Shown here piece after piece: positions 48,639-59,340 of a stretch of 64,000 bases of DNA. Each line of letters begins with the position of its first letter. Position 1 is the stretch's first letter. Position numbers and translations under genes: made by a program. The DNA comes from Solanum dulcamara (lineage: Eukaryota > Streptophyta > Magnoliopsida > Solanales > Solanaceae): the NCBI RefSeq assembly GCF_947179165.1, contig NC_077242.1:38811597-38875596 (forward strand), in the 5' to 3' direction. Below the pieces are notes generated by a model. That model made no database searches. It was given only the letters and a program-made list of their open reading frames with translations, and had not been told where the DNA came from.

Positions 48639-51600
48639 TGTTACCCCCCACACTCTCGAGCTCGGAATATCTCTTAAGTTCTTTAGATATTATCATGTGA
48701 TCCGGATAAGCTACGACACTATCAAATGAATCTAAGGAAAGGAGAATGTGTTACCCCATAGTAGAGAAGGTTGAAAATAGAGTCATAAGAATTCGGAAGG
48801 AATTGGGGGCCAAATAATGAGTCGTAGGATGCGATTTACCCACGTAAGCTACCAACTTAGAGGTATTACATACTTGAGCTACTTGAGGACATAATAAGCT
48901 TACGTAGCATGGATTACATAGGCACCTAAAATAAGACAAGATTACGAACCCACGAGGAAGGGGAAAAGACGACACGTGGAAGCCAATGCAGGAGCGACAC
49001 ATGGCAGAACCTCAAGCAAGAAGGTGACCCACCTACTTAGGGTCAAGTAGGTGACCCACCTACTTGGGAGGTGGGACCCACAAGGACACATGGCAGCCTA
49101 GGGGTAAGGCATGGATCCGTGGCCCAATAGGGGCTCGACATGTGTCACCATATGGGGATGACACATTTCACCTCCTAGGATCACATATATACATGTATAT
49201 GTGTCTTATACTTCAGTTCTGATCCATTAAACTTCAGCAAAAACTCAAGAACAAAACCCTAGTTTAGAGAGAAACTAGCAACGGCTAGGAGAAAAAAAAA
49301 GAGGTAAGTCCCAATTTCATTCCGTAAATTAATTATCTATCATATACAACGATGATATGGAGGTATTAGAAGTATAAAATCACGGCTTGGTGCAGCCAAA
49401 ACGGACAGCAACCAGTCCACACAGTTTCAGCACGCTAAGAAGGGTTCCGAGGCGCGATTTTGGCTAGTTTGGCCAATTTCGGGCAAGGTAAGGATTCTCT
49501 TTTAAATTTGGAATTTATGAGGTTATTATGGAGTGTATTATGTACCTTTAATACTGCTGTAATTATGGAAAAATCGTGGGGATGCTCAGCGAAAGAAACA
49601 ATCTAAATTGAAGTCGCCGTAGTTAAATTGTAGTCGAAGTGAGGCGTGGTGTGTTTGGAGGCTGCTGCTGGTTGGGTGGTGTGTAATGCAGGGTCTAAAC
49701 GTGTTCTAAAATAGGTGTTTAAGTCTCTGGTTACAGTCACATGATTCCCCGCTTTGTACGATTAAAGGTTTCGCAAAATAGAAACTAGAAACCATATTTT
49801 GGATATCGTAATTTCGAGCGAGTCGTTCGGACGTTGTAATGTATAATGTTGCAAAGTTTTGTATATATGCAATCTGCTGGTTATATTTTTGGTTGGATTT
49901 AGATATTAGGGACGTGATTGGGAATTCGGATGGGGCACATTATAGGGGAGGTGCTGTCCGATTTTCGTTAACGCCTTAACTAGTTAAGGAACTAGTCGAG
50001 AAGACGAACGAGGGAATGGGGTTTATGAATACTCTTAAGTAATGTAAGACGCTGAAAGGTCTAAAGAGGTTGATTTTCGTATTGATTTCATGTTACCTAG
50101 GTTCACGGGACGACAAGGCGATGGGACAAAGACTAACCCATAACAGGTATGTAAATCTTTCTTTTGGCATGTTTTTGGCATAAGTAGGTAAAGTTATTCT
50201 TCTTTATTTTGGCATGTCTTAGATATAAGTTATGAATGGTTTGTATATGGAACTTGGGGATAGTTCAATTCGTAAAGCTCCGAGTACAGTCCATAATTCT
50301 TATCCACTTCGTAATGGTAGAACTCCTGTAATAGTTGAGCTATTGCCTTTTTAAGGCTTCTATAGGATAAAAGATAATATATGTAGAGCCTATTGACTCG
50401 TGTTCACTTCTAAATGCTAAGCCTCTTAAGGTAGATGAGCTATCACCCTCAAGCCTTCTATACAGGAAATAGTAACCGGATGCATGGGAAGCATGAACTA
50501 TAACTCCTATTCATTTCTTAATATCGAAGTTCTTGAAGTAGTTGAACTGCTACCCTCGAGTCCCCATATGATGAATACTAATTGAATGTATGAGCTCTCA
50601 TGCCTAAGAACTCTATAATGACAAGTGTCTCTGATTGCATAAGTCGTCTGGTATTACCTTAATAAAAGCCTAGGACTCTTGAGACTCCATCGATGTGGCC
50701 CCTAATGGAAGTTAGAGGATACGTGAGACGATGATAGTTTTGATCCTCAAATGATAGTCTATGACAATTGTTATACCGAATCTCAGATAATAAACTAATT
50801 GCATATAGTTCCTCGTTATTTTACTCGTGCAGGTTGTTAATACATCATTCACCGCATCCCATGAAGGGCCGGGCAGGATAAACTCACCGCGTCCCATGAA
50901 GGGCCGGGCATGATAAATTTACCGCATCCCATGAAGGGTCGGGCATGATAAATTCACCGCATCCCATGAAGGTCCAGGCATGATAAATTTACCGCATCTC
51001 ATGAAGGGCCGGGCATGATAAATTCACCGTGTCCCATGAAGGGCGGGGCATGATAAATTCACCACATCCCATAAAGGGCCGGGCATGATAAATTCACCAT
51101 GTCCCATGAAGGGCCGGGCATGATATATGATGAAATGATTATTCACCGCATCCCATGAAGGGTCGGGCATGATATAGGGTGCAATGATCATTCACCGCAT
51201 CCCATGAAGTGCCGGGCATGATTATGATGAAACGATTATGATACCGAGTTCACTAGAGGGCCGAATACAGGGTATGATAAGGTATATGACTGCATGTCCT
51301 AAGCTGCAGGTACAGTAATCTGTTAACTGTTATACATATTTTCTGTATCCCTATTTCAGTTGTTATTTCAGTTATGATATGTTATGCTTTATATACTCAA
51401 TACATATGTCGTACTGACCCCCCGTTCTTCGGGGGGCTGCATTTCATGCCCACAGGTACAGATGTTCATTTTGGAGATCGATCAGCTTAGGAGTTCCTCT
51501 CAGCTATGTCGGAAGTGCTTCACTGTCCTGGAGCCTAATTTTTTATACTGGTCATTTAATATACATATTTATTTATTCAGGGTTACGGTGGGGGCCTTGT

Positions 51601-51918
51601 CCCGCCATATGATGCAGTTATTACTCTTAGAGGTCTGTAGATATGTGTATGTGGGTTATTTGTAAGTTTGTTTCAGTTGTGCTCATACGACGTATTGCAA
51701 ATGTTTTCGTGGTATTGCAGCCTCGTCGGCTCGCGTGCCCTTTCCTGTTATGATACAGGTGAATGAGGCTATAGGTTCCTGGAAAAAAAAAATTTGACCC
51801 ACTAGGGTTTGTATATAGTATCACATCACATACGGTTCAACTTAAGGGTAGCTGATAAATACGCATAAGGGGGTCCAAGTCGGACTCCAGTCGCGGCCTA
51901 CGGGGTTGGGTCGTGACA
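48639..51918 (+). repeat. TE-13 3' LTR
   Basis: 3280 bp, TGTTACCCCCCAC to GGGTCGTGACA, closely matching the 5' LTR. Differences include fewer 27-bp units (49023-49069) and more 35-bp units (50845-51225, ten). Confidence 0.9.
50845..51225. repeat. 35-bp minisatellite, 3' LTR of TE-13
   Basis: Ten units of the CATCCCATGAAGGGCCGGGC family, including two 49-bp variants near the end. Confidence 0.9.
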
Positions 51919-53375
51919 CCCTACTTGTATCTTTTCTTATTTTATTTTGTGGAGTGCATCCAGTGTTCCACAAACTTCGAGTCGACCTCAGCTCTAGGCA
52001 ATCTCAAGATCATCGGATTTTAGGGTGAGCTATCCTTCTAGCTCGTGATGGATTCTCTCAGTTATGGCATGGTGTCTTTAGTTTTTGGACATATTTTATT
52101 ATTTGTTTATTCTGGTGTTTGATATTTTCAGACTTAGTTTTAGAATTTAGATGTCCTTTATGTGATGACTTTTAGATTTTGGGGAACGTCAAGTAATAGA
52201 TTTTAGTGGCTTTTGTTATTTCTGACTTTAATAAGATTGAGCTTCCGCAATATTGTCGTGATTTATAAGTTGATCGTTAATGTAAGTTGGGTTTTGTATC
52301 GTTGGTTCTCCCACCTAGGAGGTTAAGTGTGGGTGCCTCTCACGGCCTATTTTGGGTCGTGACACCAAGCCAAGTGCAAAGTTTTCCTACCGACTAAGTT
52401 TTCACATGAGTTGATATAAGAGTCAACTTCAAACGATTATATCTCTCAAACTATAAAGATTTAGGTAGCCAATAACCTATCAAATTAAATTTAATTGAGT
52501 CTTCTGTCCAACACCACAAAGATTTTATCAATCTGAGTTTAGAGTAAAAAATTATGACAATTTTACCAGAGACGCTGCAAGCTATCAATGTCCGACGAAA
52601 ATATAATCTAGTGCCGCGAAGGCAATAATGTTCGTCAGACTTGGTCGTCACACTTAGGCAAAATATACATTTTTGGGTCAGTTATGACAGAATGGGTGAT
52701 GGCTCATCACCCAAACGACGGCCCATCACTCAGATGACAGTAGAGTGGTAAATTTGACCTATTTAGAGTTTCTAAGAGGGTATTTTAGTCCTAAAACCTT
52801 TGGGGAGTTATCTAAATGGTCTTAAATGTGTAGAAAATCAGTTTTCATCATAAAACACTTTCATTCTCAAAAACTTTTACGCTCAAGAACTTCAAGAAAC
52901 ACCAAGGGTAGGGTTCTTCTTCAAGATTCATCGCTAAGGTATGTAAGGCTATCTCCACGTGTGGGAACACCTTGTTCTTCCTCCACGAACTATGTTTCTA
53001 TGGTTTCAAAGAATCCTCCATGAATGAATTAGGGTTACAATGAAATTTCATATACTTGAATTACTCTTGAATCTTCATGAAACCCTAAGAACCCTCTATG
53101 AAAGTACTTCCAGTTCTTGATAATTTTTCTACCCATGAGTTTCTTTATTTTCTACATAAAATTACAAATGATTAATGTAAGAAGAGATTATTATCTTGAA
53201 AACTACTTTAATGATCTTCTTATGACTTCTTGATAACTTTTTAACGATTTCTTGATGTTTTCTTAAAAGTTCGTATGTTATAAACCCTAGAACTATGAAT
53301 ATGAAAGTTTCCAAATGTGAGACCTTATGATGCCATCTTATGATTCTCTAACTTTTTTATTTTTTATTTTTTATT

Positions 53376-53422
53376 ATTATTATTATTGTTGTTGTTGTTG
53401 TTGTTCTTATTATTATTATTAA
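53376..53422. repeat. (TTA)n(TTG)n(TTA)n microsatellite in TE-11
   Basis: Short trinucleotide run at the edge of a T-rich tract. Confidence 0.9.
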
Positions 53423-54847
53423 TGTCAAGCTATGATACATGAAATGTAACCTCATGATGTGATGACATGAATGAAGTTTATGAACTATGGTCCTTGAATG
53501 TTACGAATATGAGCCTTCGGGCTAACCCATGATCACATGAGCCTAAGGGAGCTAAATAGTTAATCGAGAAGGCATAAGTCTAAATGAAAAATGTTTGAAA
53601 CTACGTTTGCCGACGTAGGATAAGGATTGTACTATTGGTTCGGGCGCCTCCTTTTTTATGCCCCTGGTAAGGGCTAGTTATGAATCCACATGATATGTAT
53701 ACGTATGTCTCATATCCGACAAGGTATGAGATGACTTAGCTGATTGGGCCGAGATAAGACTCCATGTGCTCACATGGTGATTTGTGTCGGTTATACTATT
53801 AGACTCCCATAATGAACTAAAATATGATAAAAGAAATATCCATAAGGTAGGTTGAACAACCTCGTAACTTTATTGCATTGGAAAAGACTATAATATGACT
53901 ATGTTAACTGCTTTTAGATCAAGAATTGCGTGCCTTTAGATCCCGTCTTTCTTGATTCATTATGACTATGTTAACTGCTTCTGTTGATTTGACATGTACG
54001 TTATGTTTCATTTTGCCATTTTACATATAGTACTATTCCATATGTACCTACGTCCCTTTTGTCAGGGGCGCTGCATCTTTTATTGATGCAGACTCAAGTA
54101 CGCAGACACGAAATCAGGCCGCGTACTAGGTTCCATGTCTTCTGCTATTGGTGAGCCCCTCTCTGTTCCTGTGGCTTAGTCTACCTATTTTAGGAAGTTA
54201 GTTTTATTTTAAGGTATATCGAAGGCCTTTTCCCGGATGACATTATTCAGTTATGTTTAGAGGCTTCATAGACAAATGAATAGTTACATTATATTTGGAT
54301 TTTTATTTCCTTTTACAATGGTTTTAAAATTCTATGACTCATGTTATGAAATTTGATCTCTTATGAAAATTGTATCTTCAAATGCTTTCAAATGTACTCT
54401 CTTGTTCATGTTTAGATGTATGCTCATGTATAATGCCATGTTATGGGTACGCTCGAATCAGCAATGGCATCGCGTGCCAGCCACATCCAGCGTGTAGACT
54501 CGGGGCGTGATAATATATAACATATATTATCCGTTAAAATTTAGAGTACATGAAATTATTCTTTTTTAATTGATAAAATGAGATTACGAAGAATAAAATA
54601 ATTTCCTACATTTTTATTGCGTAAAGTGGTTTAAATAAGAAAACAAGAATGAAGTTCCTTAAAAGTAATATTTTTATAAGGAACAAGATTTATTTATTTT
54701 TAAAAAAAATATATTTATTTGAAAAAGGGCATTTTTGATCCATTTTGTAACAGTAGGAGCATTTTTGACCCATTAAATAACAATAAGGACATTTTTGTTC
54801 ATTTCAAATAGTTTAAGGATATTTTTTATCCTTTTTCTTTAAAACTA

Positions 54848-55447
54848 TATTGAAACATTCTATATATCTTTAATTTAAAATCAAAAGTTTATACATGATA
54901 GTTAGACTTGCCTCAGGAATTTGAAAACGGGTAGAATCACAATCATTTCTCATATATATATATATATATATATTAGAGTTTCACATGCATAGAGATTTAT
55001 AATTTTTTAAATTATTTTTTATCTCAATTTTCGTGATATAATTGAAATTAAGTTTGTTTTTTTGTTTGTAAAACACAATAATATATTTGAGATATAATAT
55101 TTATTTATATAACTTAAAGAAAGATAACATATGTTTTAACATTAATTGTTATTTTTAAATAATATTAACTTTTTTATATATTATATTTTATTTTATTTTA
55201 TTGATTGATGTGAAATATATTTAGCGGTGACGTGTCTTGTGAATGGAGGGAGTGAATGATGTGGAAAAAAGGGATGAAAGATACAAATGGCAAGATGGTC
55301 TGAAACGGTCCGTTACACATCGCTTTTACTTATTAGCCGAATTTTGGATACAGCTCACCGTCACCGCTTCCCTCAACTATATACATTTATATTCTGAGAA
55401 AATATTCTTTCTTTTTTTTCAGAAGAAAAACCCTTTTTGTACTAAAA
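54848..55447 (+). promoter_or_regulatory. Upstream region of the HSF gene
   Basis: About 600 bp between TE-10 and the start codon. A (TA)n run lies at 54955-54972. CAACTATATACATTTATA at 55374-55391 is a plausible TATA box 60-75 bp before the ATG. TTTTTTTTCAGAAGAAAAA follows at about 55410-55430. No perfect heat shock element (inverted GAA/TTC triplet array) was found by eye. AACGGTCCGTTA at 55305-55316 is an isolated 12-bp near-palindrome. Confidence 0.45.
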
Positions 55448-56601
55448 TTGGAAAGAGTGATGGAAGAGGAGACAAGCAGAGTGAGTGATGTGAAGGAGAA
55501 GGATATGAATATGAATGGTGGAGTAGGAGTAGAGGTAGTGAAAGAAGAACCAGTGATATTTGTTGATGAAGATGAGATTATTGGAGATTTTAGTTGTTCA
55601 GTTCCAAAGCCTCTGGATGGGTTACGTGATGTGGGTCCACCACCCTTTTTGAAGAAGACGTTTGAAATGGTGGATGATCCGAATACAGACTCTATAATCT
55701 CATGGAGTAACAATCAAAACAGCTTTGTTGTTTGGGATCCTCACAACTTCTCCATTCATCTTCTACCTAAACACTTTAAGCACAACAACTTCTCTAGCTT
55801 TATCCGCCAGCTCAATACCTATGTATGTTTCTGCTTCTTCTAATTTCCCAATTTCTTTTGTCAACTAGTAATTTCTATTTTTGGTGTTTGTAGCGTTTCA
55901 GGAAAATTGATTCAGACAGATGGGAATTTGCAAATGAGGGTTTTCAGAAAGGGAAGAAGCATTTGCTGATAAATATCAAAAGGAGAAAGCAGTATCCACA
56001 GCAAGGAGGAGGAGGAGGAGGAGGAGGAACAGTAAAATCTTGGCTAGGAGGTTGTTGCAAGGATGAGGCAGCAGAGATAGAAAAGCTGAAAAAGGATCAC
56101 GACACATTGAAGATGGAAATCCTCAAGTTAAAACAACAACAAGAGAATACAGATAGCTATTTAGCTAGTATGAAGGAGAGGTTACAGAATAGTGAAACTA
56201 GACAAAAATATATGGTGATCTTTATGGCAAAAACATTCAAGAACCCTCTATTTGTTCAGCATCTCATTGACAAGATGAAACAGTGGAGAAAAAAGAGGAG
56301 GTTGTGTGATGAAAATACTAGTGTTGTTTCATTTCAAGAGGAATACACAACAATTAAGTCTGAAATACAAACACTCTTCTCTTGTGATGAATCATCAAAC
56401 ACTACTACTCCAGTTGAGGTACAAGAAAAAAGTCCAGACATGGTATCTGAGAACTACATATTGTGGGAAAAGCTCATGGAAGATGACATGATTTGTGAGA
56501 ATGGAGCAGAAACAGATAAGTATCAAAGTGACATTGTTCTTGAACTTGAGGATTTGATCTCAAAGCCATCTGAGTGTAAGTGTATGCATGCCTTAAATTA
56601 A
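55448..56601 (+). CDS. Class A heat stress transcription factor (HSF), two exons
   Basis: Exon 1 55448-55822, intron 55823-55893 (71 bp, GT...AG), exon 2 55894-56601; 360 residues. An acidic N-terminal arm (1-52) is followed by the winged-helix DNA-binding domain (about 63-157; [53 protein letters not shown]). Next come a Gly8 linker (163-170), a coiled-coil HR-A/B oligomerisation region with the class A insert (about 182-250), a basic nuclear localisation signal WRKKRRL (256-262) and an AHA-type activation motif [12 protein letters not shown] (314-325). The intron position inside the DNA-binding domain is the conserved plant one. The domain set suggests the A2/A6/A7 side of class A, but I do not assign a member. 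Nuclear activator of heat-response genes by family. Residue 126, normally Gly in NTYGFRK, is Arg. A second ATG at 55460 is a possible start. Confidence 0.93.
55823..55893 (+). other. HSF intron
   Basis: GTATGTTT donor and TTTGTAG acceptor, 71 bp, phase 0 between Tyr125 and residue 126. It is near the lower size limit for plant introns. Confidence 0.85.
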
Positions 56602-57410
56602 GGAGGAAGTTTGTTTGTTTGTTGAGCGATCCAGATGGTCCAACAGCTAGCTAGCTACTATAAAATTCATCATGCTCACAGATAACTAGGAAGCAGCTTT
56701 GTTCAAGAGTCACTGTTTATCAGTTGGTAGTAACTAACAATGTATAAAGGTTTTTACAGAAGAAGAAACAAACTTATAAGGTTAAGTAGTTTGATAGGGG
56801 TTTGGTGCACAGGAGAATATTAATGTAGAAACAGAATCTGAATCTTAATTCCCTGCATAGTATATTAGCATTAGTAATATAATATATGCTCTTCTCTTCC
56901 TCTGCTTTAATTAGCAGTAATACGTACAGTTTCTCACCTTTGATGTACATATGGAGTTGGTCTCCCACACTATTTGTTTACCCTCCAAGGGTGAGAGGAT
57001 TCATAGTTGCATGAAAAAACGTTGGAGAAATTAAATAAATGATCCTGCAAAGGCTTTATGTTACTATTGGTGATCTTTTGTGTTACTTTTACAGTCTCCT
57101 ATGAAAATTGGGAGGTACTACGATTTTCCCCTTTACTTGGTTATAAGCAAGAACAACATATACAGCATTTCTTGAATTTTACAGTGCTATCATGAAGAAT
57201 GTTGAGGTCCTCAACACTATTAATCAAATTTAATATTTATAAACATTCAGAAATATAGTTTGCATTTCTCCACTAGTTAGTTTTCACCTGTAGATGGATG
57301 GATGGATGGACGGAAGGAACGGGTCAATGCCTTGTTGTTTTCCCCCTTAGACGTAAATGCCTTGTTGGAGTGGTACCTAAGACACTTTGTCACTTTCTGA
57401 GTTCACATTA
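56602..57410 (+). other. HSF 3' flank and spacer
   Basis: The 3' untranslated region probably extends to around 56870-56900, where ATTAGTAATATAATATATG offers poly-A-like signals. The rest is unannotated, with a GATGGATGGATGGATGGAC run at 57293-57311. Confidence 0.45.
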
Positions 57411-57716
57411 GAAAAAATGGAAAAGGCTATTACACATAATTTGCCGCGCAGTTTATCGGGTGGATACCTACCACTCGAGTTAGTCATAGGCCAACAACCA
57501 CAAACACCATATTCACTACTGACAGCTTTCAAAGCACAGTTTAAAGAGTGAGGCGTGCACCAAAATTTGGTACTGAAGTATGAGGGCTCGTTGGCAAGGT
57601 GACAAGATCTCATATACCTTAGAATTATCACCTTATCTTAAGGTTCATCTTGTCTTTCACAGCATGCTTAAGTCATACCATAAAGACAAGGATGATCCCA
57701 ATCGAAGTTAGTTAAA
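57411..57716 (+). pseudogene. TE-14 integrase C-terminal remnant
   Basis: Plus-strand translation gives GGYLPLELVIGQQPQTPYSL, then GVHQNLVLKYEGSL and a decayed SYHKDKDDPNR end. This matches the last third of a gypsy integrase of the kind ending in a VFHASMLKPYHEDKDDPSR-like stretch. Stops and small deletions interrupt it. Confidence 0.7.
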
Positions 57717-57921
57717 TTGGGCATCAGTTATCATCATCGTCTCACATGATCGGGAAATTGAGGGTATCATTGACTACTAGGACAGGTGAAAACAAAGGCA
57801 GAAAGCCACATCCACGTACATTGGGCATCAGTTATCATCATCGTCTCACATGATCGGGAAATTGAGGGTATCATTGACTACTAGGACAGGTGAAAACAAA
57901 GGCAGAAAGCCACATCCACGT
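57717..57921. repeat. Perfect 104-bp-period tandem duplication
   Basis: 57717-57817 and 57821-57921 are identical over 101 bases (TTGGGCATCAGTTATCATCA to GCCACATCCACGT), offset by 104 bp. It lies in the 3' region of TE-14. Confidence 0.95.
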
Positions 57922-58044
57922 TCCTTGTACACTAGAATAGGGAAATCACTGGAGAAAGCCACATGAGAGCGATATGAAGACCTGTGGCAATTCAAAGCGA
58001 GAGTTTATTCAATAACAATGCATCGCGGTCATCACAATATCATG

Positions 58045-58054
58045 TGGGGGAGAG
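58045..58054 (+). other. TE-14 polypurine tract
   Basis: TGGGGGAGAG immediately precedes the LTR start TGTGATGACCC. Confidence 0.7.
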
Positions 58055-58488
58055 TGTGATGACCCACCATATCATCATGCCACTTAAGCGCTACATGATA
58101 AAAAGTTGTCCATTAGAAAGATTAGTCCTCGGTGGAATATTCTAGAGATATATAGAGATTTCCTTCGGAAGAACTTAGATTTTCATGGAAGGTCCTTGAA
58201 ATATTTTAGAATAGGGACATGTGCACAATTTATATTTTACAAATTAACCTCTAGGCAAGTAGTATAAATAGAGTGACATTCATTTGTAAAGGCATCAAGC
58301 AAATTTTCCAAGTCTTGAGAAACATAAAAACTTCATTTGGTAATTCTCTTGTGTCTTTCTTTAATTCAACATTCCCTTAATGATCTAGTTTTAAAAAGAC
58401 ATACTTGACCATGCAAGATCATGAAAACTTTGTGAGCGAGTTGTCAAGTGTCATATGATGTACTTAGTGAAAGTCTAAGTTCGTGACA
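58055..58488 (+). repeat. TE-14 LTR
   Basis: About 434 bp, TGTGATGACCC to GTTCGTGACA. TATAAATA at 58263-58270 is the promoter box. It is followed by ACATGTTATTAGAATAAGG (58489-58507), a decayed initiator-Met primer site (TGGTATCAGAG...). Confidence 0.75.
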
Positions 58489-58507
58489 ACATGTTATTAG
58501 AATAAGG

Positions 58508-59160
58508 TTAATACTAAGGAAATAACAAATGAGGGAGACATTAATGCTTCTAGCACTGCCAACGTTCGACTGGATGCTAGGGAGTTGTACCAAAAGGGAA
58601 GAAAGAATCATAAGAAGAATGAGGAACTGTTGTTTGACCCTACACCAAGAGAAGAACTGATATCTCACTCACATTCGGCCACTGAGGCAAGTGATGACAA
58701 ACATGAGGAGTTGCCCACAAACATCACACCTAGAATAGAGTGGATCACGAGGGTTTACACGGTAAGGCAAGTTGTAAAAGTTTTTGGAAAATGTTTGTGC
58801 AAGATCGATGATAAGTTCAAGTCTCTTGAAGATTTTACCCTTGAAGAGAATGCCAAAATCTGAAAAGAGATGTAGGGACGTAAGCATGGAGAATTGGAGA
58901 TAAGTGAAACCATTACTTCCTTGGTGTGCCGGCTCATGGAACATTAAGCACTAATGAGATGTGAAGGCCAAGATGGAGGCACTAGAGGGGAAGATTGAAA
59001 TCGAAGGGTCCACGACATCTCACAAAGACAGGGAGGCCAAGGTTGAGGCTCCCAAGCCATTAATGTTCAAAAGATCCATACTCGGATCGATACCTACCTC
59101 CAACAACTCTTGGTTATGGAGCGAGAAGGATCTTTTATGGTGCCCGTGGTTAAGGTGCCA
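58508..59160 (+). pseudogene. TE-14 gag remnant
   Basis: Frames 58585-58863 and 58961-59167 carry NVRLDARELYQKGRKN and KVEAPKPLMFK, the latter like the lead-in to the capsid domain of this gypsy group. The capsid and protease that should follow are largely deleted. Moderately sure it is gag; the N-terminal part is poorly conserved in any family. Confidence 0.5.
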
Positions 59161-59340
59161 AAAATGAAAGAAAAAGCATAATTATCGGCCATGCACCTTG
59201 TGAAGGGCCTTAAGAACGGAGAACTGATGTTCATAGGCACCATTGCAAGTGTGGATGAAGACAATGGTTCCCAAGGGACATTGCCACCATTCATAGAAAA
59301 GGTGCTTGAAGGGAAAAAGGATGTAACGCCTAAGGAGTAT
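59161..59340 (+). pseudogene. TE-14 protease-RT linker, left of TE-15
   Basis: Reads AMHLVKGLKNGELMFIGTIA and then LPPFIEKVLEGKKDVTPKE, the segment that precedes gypsy reverse transcriptase. It stops at the AGTAT target duplication (59336-59340). Confidence 0.65.

Larger units (their letters stand above)
42738..51918 (+). mobile_element. TE-13: non-autonomous gypsy element with 3.25-kb LTRs (LARD-like)
   Basis: LTRs 42738-45986 and 48639-51918, perfect CCCTA duplications (42733-42737 and 51919-51923), perfect primer site, polypurine tract, and a 2.65-kb internal region without gag, protease or RT. A remnant of the integrase C terminus near the 3' end points to Tekay/Del ancestry. Structural completeness and the close match of the two LTRs make it the youngest insertion of its nest. 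Confidence 0.9.
41040..52364 (+). repeat. TE-12: solo LTR of the TE-3 family, split by TE-13
   Basis: Left part 41040-42737 starts TGTAATGATCC; right part 51919-52364 ends GGGTCGTGACA. Perfect CCAAG duplications lie at 41035-41039 and 52365-52369. Its reverse complement aligns with the TE-3 LTR at 8393-10397, including TTAACCTCCTAGGTGG and CATTAACGAT(T)CAACTTATA, so it is the same family in the opposite orientation. Unsplit length is about 2.1 kb. Four diverged TTTGGATCGGGTGTCACATT motifs lie at 42353-42477. Confidence 0.9.
40889..54512 (+). repeat. TE-11: solo LTR, split by TE-12
   Basis: Left part 40889-41039 starts TGTAACACC; right part 52365-54512 ends GGGGCGTGATA. Flanking duplications are ATATA (40884-40888 and 54513-54517). 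Unsplit length is about 2.3 kb. The right part includes a GATGGCTCATCACCC/GACGGCCCATCAC motif pair near 52690-52735, a (TTA)n(TTG)n run at 53376-53405 and a GGGCGCTGCATCTTTTATTG block typical of nightshade gypsy LTRs. No gene. Confidence 0.8.
40551..54838. mobile_element. TE-10: Mutator-like MITE, split by TE-11
   Basis: Terminal inverted repeats: 40551 onward (GGAAAAAGGATC...) against the reverse complement of the bases ending at 54838. They match for about 60 bp, including CCTTAAACTATTTGAAATGA, and match again after an indel. Flanks TTAAAAATA (40542-40550) and TTAAAACTA (54839-54847) agree at 8 of 9 positions, the duplication length of Mutator-like elements. Without its insert it is about 0.66 kb and non-coding. 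The two halves are 40551-40888 and 54518-54838. Confidence 0.75.

Noticed and set aside
55380..55430. Heat shock element upstream of the HSF
   Set aside because: GAA and TTC triplets occur but not in the alternating five-base spacing required.
55387..55713. 108-codon minus-strand frame
   Set aside because: Antisense of HSF exon 1.
57377..57631. 84-codon minus-strand frame
   Set aside because: Antisense to the plus-strand integrase remnant of TE-14, which has clear family sequence.
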